Shown here one piece after another: positions 61,762-64,000 of a stretch of DNA of 64,000 nt. How positions within the stretch are numbered: position 1 is the stretch's first letter; the number at the start of each line of letters is the position of its first letter. The notes beneath the pieces were generated by a model, which made no database searches, was not told the DNA's origin, and saw only the letters and a list, made by a program, of their open reading frames with translations. Source of the stretch: Bacteroidaceae bacterium (lineage in GTDB: Bacteria; Bacteroidota; Bacteroidia; Bacteroidales; Bacteroidaceae); assembly GCA_024398475.1 (NCBI GenBank), contig JAKSJB010000001.1, forward strand, positions 124,001 to 188,000, given 5' to 3'. The position numbers and the translations under genes are program-made.

Positions 61762-63150
61762 ATGGATGAAAAAGTACTATTAGATTGGAAGAATGCAAAT
61801 GAAGAAGTGTATTCTAAGTTTAAGCAAGACTTGGAAGAACAACTGCTGAAGCCATACCATCAGACCATCTTAGACCTCGGTGACGGCAATGCAGAATTGC
61901 TGCAATCGGTCATCGCCAATCTTTATGCCGTTTCGTCTAAAGATGGCTTCGATATAGAAAAGCTATATTCTAAGACTATTCAGTCTGGTGAAGTGTCTTC
62001 ATATTGCTTGTGTTGCTATCTTCAGTTTGACAATGGGGCTGAGCATCTTGCAAAAGTCTTTGCTGAAAAGTCCGAAGAACCAGGAGCCAAAGAGATTATA
62101 GATGCCATTGCTGAATACAAACGGCTTTTCAATAATTTCAAGCATCAGGAAACAGCGGAGATAACTTCAAACGAGTTGAATGTATTGACTCTTCGCCGTT
62201 GGCATTATGATCATCCCCAAGAATATTCTGAATTTACAGCTTTGTTCCAGAAAGCATACGATGGTGACATGACCTTTGTCCAGAACAACTTTTTTATTCT
62301 TATGGAAATGATGTCCTTCAATGGTGTCAAAGGCATGATGAAAATCGTTGCAAGTCTATTCCCTGGCAACAAGCACTATGAGCAAAGTCTTTCAGCTACA
62401 GAGAGCAATCCTTTGAAGGAACGCCTTGAAAGTTTGCTGGATTCATCTCTGAACGACAGTGCTATCCGTGAAAGGCTACTCCACAAGAATCCATACCTTT
62501 TCAGTATATTCTATTGGTTGGTATTTGACAACGGTTTTCTTCATGCTGCCGACCTCATATCTCACAACTTCTTAAATGCAGATGCTCCATATTGGGAAAG
62601 GCAGGTAGGACGGCGGGCGGTTGAGGCACTTATCAATACCAGCATAGATAAGGCTCACTATTCAAAGAGTCAGTGGAAGGAAATGAGCCAGAAGATAAAG
62701 AAAGGAGAAGAGAAGCAGGTAATCAACTCTGTCTTGATTGAAGCGCAAAGTCGCAGAGGCAGGAAAAAGACATTCGTCCTTTTGGAAGAACTGCTGATGC
62801 CTAAGCATGCATATGTTCTGACCAAAGAAATTCAGAATATACTCTTTGAATGGAAGAAACTGGATGACACGGACACCATACTGGCGTTCCTTTTTGCAGC
62901 TTTGGTGGACGGAAAGCTTACAAGTGCAAAATACAACTACCGAACATTTCATGCTGCCATGCGTGAGAAATTTCCAGATAGCAATATCAACATAGGCTAC
63001 GATTGGGGCGAAGCTCTTTATAATGCCATCATGTCCGAGGACTTCACATACAACATCAGCGTTTCAGATGCTCAGATAAAGCGAGGGCGAAAGTATGTGA
63101 CGGACATAAAACTTAGGCTACTTTCCGTAATCAATCCCAATATCAAATAA
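61762..63150 (+). CDS. Unknown 462-residue cargo protein
   Basis: No family is recognised. The protein looks soluble, mostly helical and acidic in its first half, with a Lys/Arg-rich segment at about 310-335 (KSQWKEMSQKIKKGEEKQ, then QSRRGRKKTF). It has no signal peptide, membrane helix or obvious catalytic motif. The frame opens with GTG at 61750, but the ATG at 61762 (MDEKVLLDWKN) is preferred. It ends at a clear terminator (63158). Position between a DUF4143-type ATPase and the excisionase-like gene in an element suggests accessory cargo, possibly defence. Confidence 0.75.
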   Translation: MDEKVLLDWKNANEEVYSKFKQDLEEQLLKPYHQTILDLGDGNAELLQSVIANLYAVSSKDGFDIEKLYSKTIQSGEVSSYCLCCYLQFDNGAEHLAKVFAEKSEEPGAKEIIDAIAEYKRLFNNFKHQETAEITSNELNVLTLRRWHYDHPQEYSEFTALFQKAYDGDMTFVQNNFFILMEMMSFNGVKGMMKIVASLFPGNKHYEQSLSATESNPLKERLESLLDSSLNDSAIRERLLHKNPYLFSIFYWLVFDNGFLHAADLISHNFLNADAPYWERQVGRRAVEALINTSIDKAHYSKSQWKEMSQKIKKGEEKQVINSVLIEAQSRRGRKKTFVLLEELLMPKHAYVLTKEIQNILFEWKKLDDTDTILAFLFAALVDGKLTSAKYNYRTFHAAMREKFPDSNINIGYDWGEALYNAIMSEDFTYNISVSDAQIKRGRKYVTDIKLRLLSVINPNIK

Positions 63151-63157
63151 ATTCTTC

Positions 63158-63186
63158 AGGATGCTCATTCAGGGCATCCTTTTTTG
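63158..63186 (+). terminator. Terminator of the unknown cargo gene
   Basis: AGGATGC/GCATCCT stem (63158-63164, 63174-63180) with a 9-base loop, followed by TTTTTTG. Confidence 0.8.
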
Positions 63187-63233
63187 TTGCAATCTAGGCA
63201 TAATTGTTAAAAAGAAGCCCTGATTTGTTAAGT

Positions 63234-63272
63234 TTACCTCGGCAGAAATCAATGCATTTTTTGCCGAGGTAA
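63234..63272. promoter_or_regulatory. 15-bp inverted repeat upstream of the excisionase-like gene
   Basis: Arms TTACCTCGGCAGAAA (63234-63248) and TTTTTTGCCGAGGTAA (right arm 63258-63272), one G-T pair, 9-base loop. It ends 19 bases before the -7 box at 63291, where an operator could sit. Confidence 0.55.
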
Positions 63273-63290
63273 CACCCCATGACATTACAG

Positions 63291-63298
63291 TAATTTTG
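63291..63298 (+). promoter_or_regulatory. -7 promoter box of the excisionase-like gene
   Basis: TAATTTTG at 63291-63298; the -33 element is not clear (the inverted repeat occupies that region). It rules out the Met at 63296 as the start. Confidence 0.5.
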
Positions 63299-63319
63299 CA
63301 GCAGAAAAAAATAAAATTC

Positions 63320-63619
63320 ATGTATATGTCAGGAAATTTCATTATGCTTAACATGGACGAGCTCAGGCAAGTCATCACTGAAATCGTAGAAGGAATTTGC
63401 GATAGAAACAGACAAAATGAAGTGCCTTCCGTTGAGGAAGACGAGTGGTTAACCCGTGATGAGGTGTGCAAGATGCTGCATATCACATACACGACTCTAT
63501 GGAGAAAGGAGGAAGAGGGATCAATTACAAAACACAAGATGGGGCGACGCAACCTCTATTCTAAAAAGGAGATTGAGTCTTTGCTTGTATCGGCTGTAGG
63601 AACAACATCCCAAAAGTAA
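63320..63619 (+). CDS. Excisionase-like HTH_17 DNA-binding protein
   Basis: About 99 residues from the Met at 63320; Met at 63326 or 63341 are alternatives. The C-terminal half is a MerR-like winged helix, EWLTRDEVCKMLHITYTTLW then KMGRRNLYSKKEIESLL, as in Xis-type proteins of Bacteroidota mobile elements. The start of the DUF3987-type gene follows 15 bases later, a common order in mobilisable elements. It probably governs excision or element gene expression. Confidence 0.85.
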   Translation: MYMSGNFIMLNMDELRQVITEIVEGICDRNRQNEVPSVEEDEWLTRDEVCKMLHITYTTLWRKEEEGSITKHKMGRRNLYSKKEIESLLVSAVGTTSQK

Positions 63620-63634
63620 GGAGGATCGATTGTA

Positions 63635-64000
63635 ATGGACGAAAAAGACATCATACTCCTTGATGAAAAAGGACAATCCGACTTCCTTTCAACGATCAAT
63701 GCGGAAGTGAACAAGGTAGAGCCTGCGAAAACGGTTCTGCCAGTTCCGCAAGATATTGAGAATCCTTCCGATGTATTAGAAGTAACGCCACACTTAAAAG
63801 CTGAAACCTTTAACAACCAGACACTTCCAGTTGACTGGCTGTCACCCTCTGTACAGGACTATATCCTGACAGTAGCAGAAGCTTATGGCTGTCCGCAGGA
63901 TTATGTTGTAGGAAGTTGTCTTGTCACGGCAGGGATTGCGGCAGGAAAGAAAGTGGTTCTTCAGACTAATCCTTATACAAACTATCCATGTGACTTCATG
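63635..64000 (+). CDS. DUF3987-type mobile-element protein (partial, 3' end outside window)
   Basis: First 122 residues only. The ATG at 63635 is preceded by a strong ribosome site AAGGAGGA (63618-63625). After a variable acidic leader, LPVDWLSPSVQDYILTVAEA and GSCLVTAGIAAGKKVVLQTN match the start of DUF3987 domain proteins, which sit after the excisionase gene in many Bacteroidota elements and are thought to act in replication or mobilisation. The frame is open at the window edge. Confidence 0.75.
   Translation, partial: MDEKDIILLDEKGQSDFLSTINAEVNKVEPAKTVLPVPQDIENPSDVLEVTPHLKAETFNNQTLPVDWLSPSVQDYILTVAEAYGCPQDYVVGSCLVTAGIAAGKKVVLQTNPYTNYPCDFM

Overview
The window reads as a chromosome segment of a gut-type Bacteroidota, most likely a Prevotella/Segatella-like member of the Prevotellaceae. 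Evidence seen: promoters of the Bacteroidetes type (TTTG, about 20 bases, TAnnTTTG), a MurF-Alr fusion, glycine-lipid type acyltransferases, a type IX secretion (T9SS)-like C-terminus and an IntDOT-like tyrosine recombinase. No rRNA or intact tRNA gene and no CRISPR array was seen. Species assignment is inference.

Bases 1-22200 are housekeeping and envelope genes. On the + strand: indolepyruvate oxidoreductase (iorA partial, iorB), an aminotransferase, greA and a HIT protein. On the - strand: an outer-membrane barrel protein, lepB, dapB, a four-gene RND efflux operon ending in a PII-like gene, a TlpA-like lipoprotein, and a run glsA-glsB-gltX-waaA. Bases 22200-26600 are largely non-coding and repeat-rich and surround a BlaI/M56 sensor pair whose promoter is bracketed by two identical palindromes.

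Bases 26600-37600 hold a Rid-fold protein with a CcsA-like cytochrome assembly protein (+), then a long - strand block: small protein, murF-alr, GSCFA protein, anti-sigma-like protein and ECF sigma factor, argB-aroK, topA. Bases 38500-46450 (+) hold a giant secreted multi-domain protein with a T9SS-like end, a CE1-type esterase and a GH51 arabinofuranosidase, a small arabinoxylan-active locus. The first two share a duplicated promoter/leader.

Bases 46586-58333 (+) are a compact defence island: vsr, an XRE regulator, hsdM, a RhuM-Fic fusion, hsdS, an AT-rich NACHT NTPase, a broken duplicate of the hsdR start, a RhuM gene, hsdR, and a collapsed AbiH remnant overlapping the hsdR stop. A displaced 3' half of a tRNA-Met(CAT) gene with its terminator follows (58476-58557) and marks the left end of an integrative element. 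The element runs off the right edge: integrase, DUF4143-type ATPase, an unknown 462-residue protein, an excisionase-like HTH protein and the start of a DUF3987-type gene.

The strongest candidates for new biology are the NACHT/RhuM/Fic-loaded type I restriction locus with its recombination scars, the unknown cargo gene of the element, and the multi-domain T9SS-like protein.
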